Assembly (NCBI GenBank): GCA_030998225.1
Contig: JAPYXD010000710.1
Coordinates: 32,689,501-32,753,500, forward strand
Length of the DNA stretch: 64,000 bases
Origin: Diplolepis rosae
Lineage: Eukaryota; Arthropoda; Insecta; Hymenoptera; Diplolepididae
Reading direction: 5' to 3'
Below, piece after piece: positions 59,501 through 64,000 of the stretch. The stretch's first letter is position 1. Each line of letters begins with the position of its first letter. The notes under the pieces are model-generated. The model was not told where the DNA came from, ran no database searches, and saw nothing but the letters and a program-made list of their open reading frames with translations. Both the position numbers and the translations under genes were made by a program.

Positions 59501-59633
59501 TTGCAATTAAATTTTCAAGGGAATTAATCTAGTAAAAATGAAATTAATTATGTATTTAAAGAATCAACATATGCCTTTAATAATCGATTATACTAATTTA
59601 AAGTAAAATTTTGAATTTCAGGACGGAGCCTAA
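20370..59633 (+). CDS. METTL9: METTL9 (DREV) protein-histidine N-methyltransferase
   Basis: Five exons, 20370-20528, 26177-26388, 56732-56944, 59085-59475 and 59622-59633, join with compatible phases (0, 2, 2, 0) to give 328 residues. Human METTL9 has 318. The order of landmarks matches the family: a WYSVDCSKF region (54-62), SFLSRSIERS (88-97), SRTSVNGLLGRGSM (118-131), the S-adenosylmethionine motif LDLGAGDG (156-163), CLNLLDRCD (214-222), a PGGRLIVALVLPF strand (237-249) and PYLCEGDLGQAYYFLND (300-316). The family transfers a methyl group to the pi nitrogen of histidine in His-x-His motifs, so the SAM and substrate sites look intact. The start ATG is the first after an in-frame TGA at 20328. 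A later Met (residue 24, before SYRPYG) is an alternative start and agrees better with where conservation begins. No clear signal peptide is predicted from this start. Intron 2 is about 30 kb. Confidence 0.92.
21128..21172 (+). repeat. Short fragment of tRNA-arm repeat
   Basis: GCGTCTTTTTTTCCACAGAA and TTCAAATTCTTTAAAT match the 3' part of the copies at 3404, 32092 and 37528. Only the tail is present. Confidence 0.5.
24171..24184 (+). repeat. (AT)7 microsatellite
   Basis: A simple alternating AT run in METTL9 intron 1. A similar short run is at about 27078-27090. Confidence 0.8.
26177..26388 (+). CDS. METTL9: METTL9 exon 2 (residues 54-124)
   Basis: It begins at TGG after TTGCAG and encodes WYSVDCSKFREDILKLW through FISRTSVN. 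It ends two bases into a Gly codon before GTAAGT. WYSVD and ISRTSVNG are the recognisable family blocks. Confidence 0.92.
27840..28290. other. G+C-richer island in intron 2
   Basis: It includes GGCCCTGGGTAAGGCAAG, GAGATACGATCTCCGCC and GATCGACGATCAAAACG-like words, unlike the repeats around it. There is no open frame with a recognisable product. It is a candidate conserved non-coding element. Confidence 0.3.
30220..30620. other. G+C-richer island in intron 2
   Basis: Overlapping open frames exist on both strands, but none resembles a known protein or has codon usage I would defend. It is probably non-coding unique sequence. Confidence 0.3.
32092..32223 (-). repeat. Palindromic element with tRNA T-arm-like core
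   Basis: Perfect 34-bp arms (TATTTAAAGAATTTGAAAA on the left, its inverse on the right) enclose a core. Read on the minus strand, the core contains GTCGACCGGCAATCGAA, a near anticodon stem-loop, followed by CTGGGCTCGAATCCCAG. The latter is a perfect 5-bp T-stem with a TTCGAAT-like loop (plus-strand 32147-32163). This is a B-box-like sequence. There is no A-box or acceptor stem, so it is not a tRNA gene. It is most likely a fold-back rearrangement of a tRNA-derived SINE. Confidence 0.65.
32224..32465 (+). repeat. Dispersed repeat, copy 1
   Basis: The words ATAGATTTTTTGTGGCCGGA, CCAATAAATAATCTATAA and GACTGTCCGT recur in the same order at 46660-46845. It lies directly beside the tRNA-core palindrome. 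Family is unknown. Confidence 0.55.
32530..32712. repeat. Fold-back repeat, about 183 bp
   Basis: ATGATCCAGGATTTACTTTA and its imperfect inverse TAAAGTAGGTCCTAGATCAT bound the element. Internal GATTCTCTACAAG and its inverse are the same core words as in the AAGGTAGT fold-back elements. Confidence 0.55.
33130..33440. other. Unique-looking patch between repeats
   Basis: It is of moderate G+C with a 92-codon open frame on the minus strand. The predicted protein matches no family I recognise and has no splice or promoter context, so I do not call a gene. Confidence 0.25.
33518..34550 (+). repeat. Locally repeated segment, copy 1
   Basis: Segment 33518-33640 recurs at 35210-35335. Segment 33777-33925 (AAGGGTAGGATAAACTGTCA, AAATGGTTGTCCAATCTAA) recurs at 34560-34705 and 38690-38825. 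The tail with GATAAACAGCGTTACTCCAT recurs at 34930 and 38950. A 279-bp MITE (34005-34283) interrupts this copy only. Confidence 0.7.
34005..34283. mobile_element. TA-type MITE, CACGGAGAAAC family, copy 2
   Basis: The left end is CACGTTGAAACTTTTTATAT and the inverse of the right end is CACGGAGAAACTTTTTATAT; CA lies on both sides. The arms are nearly complementary over more than 100 bases with a short loop. It is absent from the other two copies of the host repeat, so it inserted later. Confidence 0.75.
34551..35335 (+). repeat. Locally repeated segment, copy 2
   Basis: It contains the same ordered words as copy 1 without the MITE. It then continues into the CGTTTTAGTGGTATCTGC block (35210-35335), which precedes copy 1 at 33518. 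The arrangement suggests local duplication. Confidence 0.7.
35707..35714 (+). promoter_or_regulatory. Candidate TATA-type core promoter inside intron 2
   Basis: TATAAAAG is followed 28 bases later by GTTCAATTG, which resembles the arthropod initiator. It sits at the edge of a unique, G+C-richer stretch (35400-35760) containing ATTGG (35516) and CCAAT (35636) words. Downstream the longest frame is trivial, so any transcript would probably be non-coding. Confidence 0.3.
35764..37340. other. Mostly unique stretch, no gene recognised
   Basis: It includes a G+C-richer part near 36870-37050 with a CCAATCAG word (36961). Several overlapping short open frames on both strands are not supported by any protein similarity I recognise. 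A CACTGTTAAAAAAATT word near 37341 resembles the left end of the MITE at 46148. Confidence 0.3.
37528..37640 (+). repeat. tRNA-arm repeat (SINE-like), fullest linear copy
   Basis: AATTTCTGACATTGCCTACA leads into CCGGCAATCGAAAGACC, the T-stem CTGGGCTCAAATCCCAG (37567-37583), then GCGCAGTCGAAAGCGTC, a T-run and CCACAGAAAGATT. The half-tRNA (anticodon-like plus T-arm) with a fixed tail is typical of a decayed tRNA-derived SINE. Confidence 0.6.
37922..38336. mobile_element. MITE of CACTGATT type, interrupted copy
   Basis: It starts TTCTCTAAATCTGAATCAG and ends AATTCAGATTTAAAGAG, matching the elements at 10859 and 11080. Internal words are ATTGATT/AATCAAT variants. A piggyBac-like MITE sits inside it at 38088-38304. 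Confidence 0.65.
38088..38304. mobile_element. piggyBac-like MITE, nested copy
   Basis: Its interior (AAGACCGTCCACAGAAGGTC, CAGCCCAAAATCATGCTAGA) is nearly the same as 17018-17243. The right flank is TTAA; the left flank has decayed to TTAT. It is younger than the element that contains it. Confidence 0.7.
38555..39215 (+). repeat. Locally repeated segment, copy 3
   Basis: It matches copies 1 and 2 in order, from AAAATATCAGGTACACA through AATGGTTGTCCAATCTAA to ACAGCGTTATTCCATTAG and AGTGAGTAATACC. It contains no MITE. Confidence 0.65.
39540..40720. other. Largest G+C-richer island in intron 2
   Basis: It contains G-rich (39985-40060) and C-rich (40130-40450) tracts. Long overlapping open frames occur on both strands, as expected from a composition poor in stop codons. 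Their translations are low-complexity and I do not call genes. It is a plausible regulatory or conserved non-coding region. Confidence 0.35.
41208..41452. mobile_element. Palindromic TA-flanked MITE, 245 bp
   Basis: CACCGAGAAAAGTTTTTTGG on the left and AAAAAAAATTTCTCAGTG on the right, with TA on both sides. Arms of about 110 bases are nearly perfect inverse copies (GTGATAAGTTTTCACATAGC and its complement). The high arm identity suggests recent insertion. Confidence 0.85.
42120..42743. mobile_element. TA-flanked element with AGTATAGCTG motif array
   Basis: Ends CACGGAAAAAATAGTATAGC and GCTATACTGTTTTTTCAGTG lie between TA dinucleotides. AGTATAG/CTATACT words recur within the first and last 200-250 bases in both orientations. 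It is 624 bp with no transposase. Confidence 0.75.
43062..43262. mobile_element. MITE, CACGGAGAAAC family, copy 3 (decayed)
   Basis: Internal AAATACTAAAGATTCGAAAA and TTTAGCAAAAATTCTAAAC, and the end AGTTTCTCCTTGTGG, match 19319-19561. The left terminus is unclear. Confidence 0.5.
44342..44976. mobile_element. TTAA fold-back element, 635 bp
   Basis: TTAAGGGGAACTGCCACC at the left and GGCGGATCCCCTTAA at the right bound two arms of about 290 bases that are close inverse copies (e.g. CCTTACAACGTGTAGCAA and its complement). TTAA terminates both ends. There is no coding sequence. The GGGG-starting TTAA ends resemble the element at 11423-12060. Confidence 0.8.
45180..45740. other. G+C-richer island in intron 2
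   Basis: It contains a C-rich tract at 45200-45270 and alternating GCGCGCG near 45555. No supported gene. Possibly regulatory. Confidence 0.3.
46148..46318. mobile_element. MITE, CACTGTTAAAAAT ends, 171 bp
   Basis: The left end CACTGTTAAAAATCTTATT and the right end GAAATTTCTAACAGTG are inverse repeats; TA is present on the left flank. The interior is low-complexity TTAATTTTA. Confidence 0.55.
46660..46845 (+). repeat. Dispersed repeat, copy 2
   Basis: It shares ordered words with 32224-32465: ATAGATTTTTTATGATCGGA, CCAATAAATAATCTATGA and CGACTGTCCGT. Confidence 0.55.
46846..48405. other. A+T-rich stretch, nothing recognised
   Basis: It contains a small palindrome near 47230-47335 (AATATCTGTAAAATTAACAG) and otherwise low-complexity DNA. 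No gene is supported. Confidence 0.3.
48409..48930. mobile_element. MITE with AGTTGATC/GATCCAACT ends, interrupted
   Basis: It starts CATCCAGAAAGAATATATAG after a TA. It ends around AAATATTTTTCTGAGGAT. AGTTGATCTAACTAAG and its inverse near the right end show terminal pairing. A second MITE (about 48465-48755) separates the halves. Confidence 0.55.
48465..48755. mobile_element. MITE of CACTGATT type, nested copy
   Basis: TATAAACCTGAATCAGTG opens it and CACTGATTCAGGTTTAGAG closes it, with TCAGTGA/TCACTGA words next to both ends. It belongs with 10859 and 11080 and is nested in 48409-48930. Confidence 0.65.
50152..50348. mobile_element. 197-bp CACTGAGAAAA MITE, copy 1
   Basis: Ends are CACTGAGAAAAAAATTTAGC and ACTGTTTTCTCAGTG. 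The interior repeats CAACAAAA and TTTTGTTG in alternating orientation. It differs from copies 2 and 3 at only a few positions. Confidence 0.85.
50396..50592. mobile_element. 197-bp CACTGAGAAAA MITE, copy 2
   Basis: Same length and nearly the same sequence as copy 1, 47 bp downstream and in the same orientation. It is flanked by CT on both sides instead of TA. Confidence 0.85.
50960..51156. mobile_element. 197-bp CACTGAGAAAA MITE, copy 3
   Basis: Same length and orientation as copies 1 and 2, with a clear TA on both sides (50958-50959, 51157-51158). Confidence 0.9.
51480..52170. other. G+C-richer island in intron 2
   Basis: The most coding-like patch in the intron. From 51667 a frame reads MDTDLLPAVYDYLPF and continues with CKNCSF for 61 codons. 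I do not recognise the product and see no splice partners. It is treated as unique non-coding or uncertain sequence. Confidence 0.3.
53108..53232. mobile_element. Short MITE, GGGCCGATTCAACC-type ends
   Basis: GGGCCGATTCAACCAACG with GTTAATTAAA on the left pairs imperfectly with TTAATAATTAACCG and TTTGGTGAAACCAGACC on the right. The boundaries are approximate. Confidence 0.45.
54175..54750. mobile_element. Fold-back MITE, AAGGTAATTATCGTGC family
   Basis: A 576-bp near-palindrome. The left start AAGGTAATTATCGTGCGAAA pairs with the right end TTTTGGCACGACAACTACCT. GGTCTCTGGAGAAAAAAAT and its inverse follow. It shares TCTCTACAACT core words with 13081-13746 and the truncated copy at 4573. Confidence 0.75.
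54940..56200. other. G+C-richer island near the 3' end of intron 2
   Basis: It contains GCCGCCGCCG (55365), several TACCCTCTTACCCTCTTA-type tandem units (about 55440-55470), and a long pyrimidine tract at 55700-55900 that produces spurious open frames. No gene is supported. Confidence 0.35.
56732..56944 (+). CDS. METTL9: METTL9 exon 3 (SAM-binding motif I)
   Basis: After TTTTACAG the exon completes the split Gly codon and encodes LLGRGSMHVFSRDQF and VLDLGAGDGAITANI. It ends two bases into a Thr codon before GTATGT. The Gly-rich loop binds S-adenosylmethionine. Confidence 0.95.
56945..59084 (+). other. METTL9 intron 3 (2.1 kb)
   Basis: Bounded by GTATGT and TTATCTACAG. A 668-bp fold-back MITE lies 42 bp inside the donor. 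The remainder has a G+C-richer patch at 58050-58500 and no supported gene. Confidence 0.8.
56987..57654. mobile_element. Fold-back MITE, AAGGTAGTTCATCCACG family, copy 2
   Basis: 668 bp. The left start AAGGTAGTTCATTCACAAAA pairs with the right end TTTCGTGGATGAACTACCTT and the arms remain complementary for most of their length. It is nearly identical in length and plan to 13081-13746. Confidence 0.85.
59085..59475 (+). CDS. METTL9: METTL9 exon 4 (catalytic C-terminal half)
   Basis: It completes the split Thr codon, then encodes VLDVEKWHEDSGPFNV, the CLNLLDRCD block, the PGGRLIVALVLPF strand and PYLCEGDLGQAYYFLND. It ends at a Lys codon before GTACGT. These blocks form the substrate-histidine and SAM pocket in the family. 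Confidence 0.95.
59622..59633 (+). CDS. METTL9: METTL9 terminal micro-exon (D-G-A-stop)
   Basis: After the 146-bp intron ending GAATTTCAG, only four codons remain (GAC GGA GCC TAA) before untranslated sequence. Reading through instead of splicing would add a different tail of about 19 residues. The splice is preferred because VLEIQ is already at the family's C-terminus. Confidence 0.8.
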   Translation, partial: DGA

Positions 59634-62380
59634 AACAAGGAAATAAAAGACTTTGTGTCACACTTGTAAAAACTGTTGTAATTATTATGGTGAATTAATG
59701 GCGCGGGAATACAGGAGAGCAATACTGGCAAGCGACGACAAATTAGTGTGAAAATACAGCGAGAACATTGCTGGACATTATTTTTAATGAGTACGAAGTA
59801 GATCGATCCTAAGATTGCATTTAGCTGTCTTATATTTAATATCTTTTTGAATCCAATCAGAGTTATATTGGATCGAATTCAATGGAACACTTGACAACCA
59901 ACGGAGTAAATTCAGTGCTTTGAAAGGGTAACTCTATTTACCATGTTAATAACAAAAGGCTCCTGTAGTAAAAAAAAAGACGCGAAACTTAAACATTCTA
60001 GTAAAAAAATCTTAATTGACTGCTTCTAAAGAGTCTGAGAAGAAGTCAAATCGTATTTTAGATTTTTTGAAAAATGTGATTAGAAAGAGAAACTCCAATA
60101 TTACAAAAAAAGGTCTCTTAAGATCCTGCATTAGGATACGTTTGTTTTTTAAACAAATAAGTTACGTTTTGGCGAATTTATCGAAAATTTACGTCAAGTC
60201 TTCCGTAATCATACATTAGATAATGTGACTTGGATTAAGTATACACAGGTTGTATTTAAACATCGTTGTCTCGATGTACACAATTTCTTTGCTAAGCAAA
60301 TTTTTTGTCATGGATATGCTCAGTTCTTTTTATACTTTGAAAGCAAGACTGGAGTTTGTATTTCATTATATAACTATTAGATTGAGTTCATTTACTAAAA
60401 TAACTCACATAATATTGCGCATAATAAATTCTCATTCAAACTTCAGATGCATCGAATTTCACTAACCAGTTAATTCTGTTTATTTATTAGAATTGTAAAA
60501 AATTAGTCTAATTTTCAAATACAGAGTATGTGTAATATTCTTTGATAAATTTGATTTTAGAATGTACCCAATTGTAAATTGTACAGCAGATATAAAGGAT
60601 ATGGAGAAAATCATTTTCAAAAGCGAAGAATATAATAAATACATAAATATAGGTATATATATAAATATGTAACAGACATAAAAAGAATATATCCAATTTG
60701 CATTTTTTCCAAAAACTTGCTATTTTATAGCAAAATCTAGGACTTAAGAAACATGCTCGCTTTCATACTTACATTCGCCCGAAAAATTTAATATTTAAAT
60801 GCAGCTATGTGGTTTTCACTCTGCACAATGCGAAGATATCACATTTTCAATGGTAAAAATAGAACACGTGCATTTTTGATAATGATTATATCTTTACCAT
60901 GCATTTCCAGAATTAATTACGCTTCTATTTTTTCATCTCCATACCTTACAGTATTCGAGTATTGATTCCTAAAGATAAAAGTGTCTTTCACATTATACAA
61001 ATTCCCATGTTAAGACTCAACAGGTTTTTAAATTTATTACGTTGTTACGATGTTTTGTAATATCTAACTAATACACTCTTTTCAAAATGGCATTTTTCAT
61101 GTTCAAAAGACGGATAGATTTTACTATTTTATTTTAAAATGAATATCAACTAAAACATATTTATTGATTTTATTGCAATACAAAATGACAATCACTTTAT
61201 AAAATATTGCACAATTGAAAAAAACGTAATAGTTAGACGTCGAATTGTAATTTATGCACTTCTAGTCAAGTAATCTATAAGAATTTACGACAATAGATGT
61301 TAAAACTATTTAGATCTGCGAAATAACCAAGTCCTGCCTGTGGAGCTTATGGAATTTTAAATACTCGTCTTGCATCTTTCCAAATGTACTTATATATTAA
61401 ATAAAAGACAAAACAATAACAATAGCTTATAGCTTTTTTTTGGTTGCCAAAATATATATTAATTTCCCACATGATATCGTGAGGATATTAGATAACTAGA
61501 ATTGCATTCATCGTTGCAAATTATCGAATTATTAATTTATAATTTTGTTCATTCAATGCCAATAATCTATATAGTTGTAAGACTAGAATACATCCTTTTA
61601 TACTCTTTTTGTATTAATATAATAAAATGTTAAAGCCCTCAATTTTTCGATTCGATTGACTAGTCCAATGTCATCTCATATAAAAAATAGTCACTACTGA
61701 AATAATATAAAAACGATATGTAATAAAATTATTTACACGATTTAGTTTTAAAATTCGTTCGTCTCCTGTTCTGTTCTGTTCAGATTCATAAAATTAGGGT
61801 AGCATGTTACACATCCCGATGAGCACCACAAACAGGTTACAATTTTTCGACTACCAAAATTGTATCCTGTAACGTTCCGAAAGCGCACATTAACTTCGGT
61901 TTGGTTCACTACCCATGTTTATCACAGTCCACATCCACGCATGTCTTGTTTTAACCCCTACCACACAAAGTCCTAAACGCCAACATTTTTGAGCAAACCA
62001 TACTTTTTCTCATTTTAATTCATCCATTCATTGACTTCATTTGACTAGAACACCGCAGATTAAAACGACAATATTTAATCCCGTTTTCGCTGTTCGCACA
62101 TATCATCCAATCCAGCTTTTCTACAACAGAATTATAAAATTAAATTTCTGTATCCTAAACATTAACAAAAAGTTTGTGAACGTGTTGGACTCACAATGAG
62201 GGAAGATACTGAATATTGCTGTGATCTAAACGGTGCTTGTCTTCGTTCTTCCAACTTGAAACTGGAATATGTGGTGGGGGCAAAAAGCTTCTAAGTGATT
62301 GCACAAGTTGTATCGTATCAACAAGAGCTGTAAAATTAAAGCATACAATTTTTTTTTGAAGGCGTACGCGTGAATAAGCA
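59634..62380 (+). other. METTL9 3' untranslated and flanking region
   Basis: AATAAA occurs at 59642 (probably too close to the stop), near 61400, and as ATAATAAAATG near 61618. The last two are plausible polyadenylation signals. No other gene is supported in this A+T-rich stretch. Confidence 0.4.
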
Positions 62381-62385
62381 TTTTT

Positions 62386-62660
62386 TTTACATTCTCATTA
62401 TCAATGAGATTTATAAATGAGTTTTATGTGAAAAATTACTTTCAGAATATTTATCAAATCTCCACGTTTTGAGACCTCCTGAGAGAGACAAAACTATTTT
62501 TATAGCGGTGTGTTGTCTGTATGTTTGTTGGTAGTTATAATAGTAGTGGTTTGTAGGCGCGATAACTTACAAAAGAATTATCTGACTGGATTGCACTTTG
62601 GCATACTTTTTTAAAGTCCAAAAAGAAAAATCGAGTTCGTTAATAAGCCTGAAAATAAAA
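62386..62660 (+). repeat. Dispersed repeat (GTTTTGAGACC family), copy 2
   Basis: ATTCTCATTATCAATGAGAT, CACGTTTTGAGACCTCCTGA and ATCGAGTTCGTTAATAAGCC are shared with 63210-63425 and 49590-49745. Confidence 0.6.
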
Positions 62661-63116
62661 TTTTGAGCAGTGATTCTGGTTTTATCAATCGAAAACGCTT
62701 TTGAGAAAATCAATAATTACATTTCTCCGATAAGCTATGTAAAATATGAGAAAATGTTACAAACGAAAGTGGATGGCCTTAAGGCCATGGGCCAAGCAGG
62801 TAACGTGACCATAACTATATCTTAATCCAGCCATGTAAGATAACTTTCTTTGTTTATAAAATATCTTGCTCAAAATTTGGTAAATGTATCAGAAGATAAT
62901 AAGGAACATCTGTTAACTTCGTTTTAGTAAAAATTCTGTAATTGTTTTCATTTCAAATTATAAAACTGAAGTGTTATCGGTAATTACAGTTCTGTAACTA
63001 CATTTCCACGGAAAATGAAATATCGTCTTGAAATTTTGGGAAATGAATCAAAAATTACTGAGACAGGTTTGTTATGTCTTGAATGGAAATGGAAAAAAAA
63101 ATAAATTCCTGTAAGA

Positions 63117-63425
63117 AAATCGAGCGCAAAGCGCGAGTATCATGGTGAGAATATGTTCCTTAAGGCCAATTGAGCCTCAAGTAAATTAATTTCCATTTAT
63201 TTATTTTTACATTCTCATCATGGATGAGAAGGTATTATCACTTTCGAAATTTTCATCAAATCTTTACGTTTTGAGACCTTCTGAGTCAGAAAAAACGGTT
63301 TTTACAAAAGTGTCTGTAGGTCGTATACTCGATAACTCTCGATAGAATTATCGGATTGAATTGAGCTTTAGCATACTTTATTGGAGCCGAAAAAGTAAGG
63401 ACAAGTTCCTTAACTGGCCACATAA
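63117..63425 (+). repeat. Dispersed repeat (GTTTTGAGACC family), copy 3
   Basis: It opens with ATCGAGCGCAAAGCGCGAG, then TTCCTTAAGGCCAATTGAG, then ATTCTCATCATGGATGAGAA and ACGTTTTGAGACCTTCTGAG. The order suggests a tandem arrangement with the sequence at 63703-63800. Confidence 0.6.
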
Positions 63426-63702
63426 GACCAAAATTCTGGAAATAAGAGCATTTTTTGTGTTTTTGAAAAAATAAAAAATTGCAATATATATAAAATTAGG
63501 AAAGTTACAGTATGTTAAAACTGAAAAAAGTCAATATCTAAATTCTATTTCCAGTTAAATTATACGATACGAAAAAACGTTACCATACAAAATTGTTCAC
63601 TAAAAATAGATTTACGAATCTAAATCGTGAAATTTATTCATAAGATGTATATATTTCTTTTTAATCTTTTAAATTTAATATATTTGGAAGATAAATTTTA
63701 AT

Positions 63703-64000
63703 CATGTAAATTATTAGAAAGTTACAGAAATGCATACAGAAAATCGAGCGTGAAGCGCGAGTGTCATGATAAGAATGTGTTCTTTAAGGCTTTCCTTCTT
63801 TAATTGAAATAAAAAAAATCCAGTAACTTTAAGAAAATGTGATTCACATCTACAATATTAAAAATTACAAGAAATAAATTTATATATATATGCGAAAAGT
63901 GCAAGACCGAGCGCGAAGCACGACGATCGAATCACGCACCCTAGGCGAGCAGTTCCTACTTTGTAATTGTATCGTGCGCGATTGTCGTGATAAGAATGCA
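63703..64000 (+). repeat. Repeat segment with CGAGCG..GCGCGAG motif, runs off window
   Basis: TCATGTAAATTATTAGAAAG and AAATCGAGCGTGAAGCGCGAG repeat sequence at 51224 and 63117. Further CGAGCGCGAAGCACGACG and ATCGTGCGCGATTGTCG words follow. The unit probably continues beyond the window. Confidence 0.5.

Overview
The window is nuclear DNA of an animal, most likely an insect. It is strongly A+T-rich, its genes are split by GT-AG introns, and intron and intergenic DNA is crowded with small palindromic DNA transposons. The one secure gene matches METTL9/DREV histidine methyltransferases. Its N-terminal sequence and the density of TA-flanked MITEs suggest a hymenopteran, but that placement is inference. 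There is no sign of bacterial genes, CRISPR arrays, rRNA or intact tRNA genes.

Layout. Positions 1-14.5 kb hold no host gene I can support. They are a mosaic of nested non-autonomous DNA transposons, two of which carry fragments of recognisable transposase DNA-binding domains (a THAP finger near 4.1 kb, a pogo/psq helix-turn-helix near 6.1 kb). Positions 15.8-19.2 kb on the minus strand carry two related, degenerate S1 (trypsin-like) serine-protease-homolog genes. In the upstream one, four downstream exons join with matching splice phases. Its first recognised exon is out of frame with them, and the second copy looks like a pseudogene.

From 20.37 to 59.63 kb the plus strand carries a five-exon METTL9 gene with a predicted 328-residue product. 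Every intron phase fits and the protein is conserved to its C-terminus. A TATA box lies just upstream at 20.28 kb. Intron 2 is about 30.3 kb and contains repeat-rich A+T stretches alternating with G+C-richer islands (about 27.9, 30.4, 35.5, 40.3, 45.4, 51.8 and 55.4 kb). One island has a TATA-type core promoter-like sequence (35.7 kb). From 59.7 kb onward I see 3' flanking DNA and then a dispersed repeat family with three segments near 62.4-63.8 kb and a related copy at 49.6-51.3 kb.

The most striking feature is the transposon landscape. Many elements of about 170-1,680 bp have TA duplications and nearly the same termini (CACTGAGAAA-like) but unrelated interiors, each interior built from its own short motif repeated in both orientations. 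Other sets have TTAA duplications, long fold-back arms sharing an AAGGTAGT end, or a tRNA T-arm-like core. Several are inserted inside one another, which gives a readable relative chronology.
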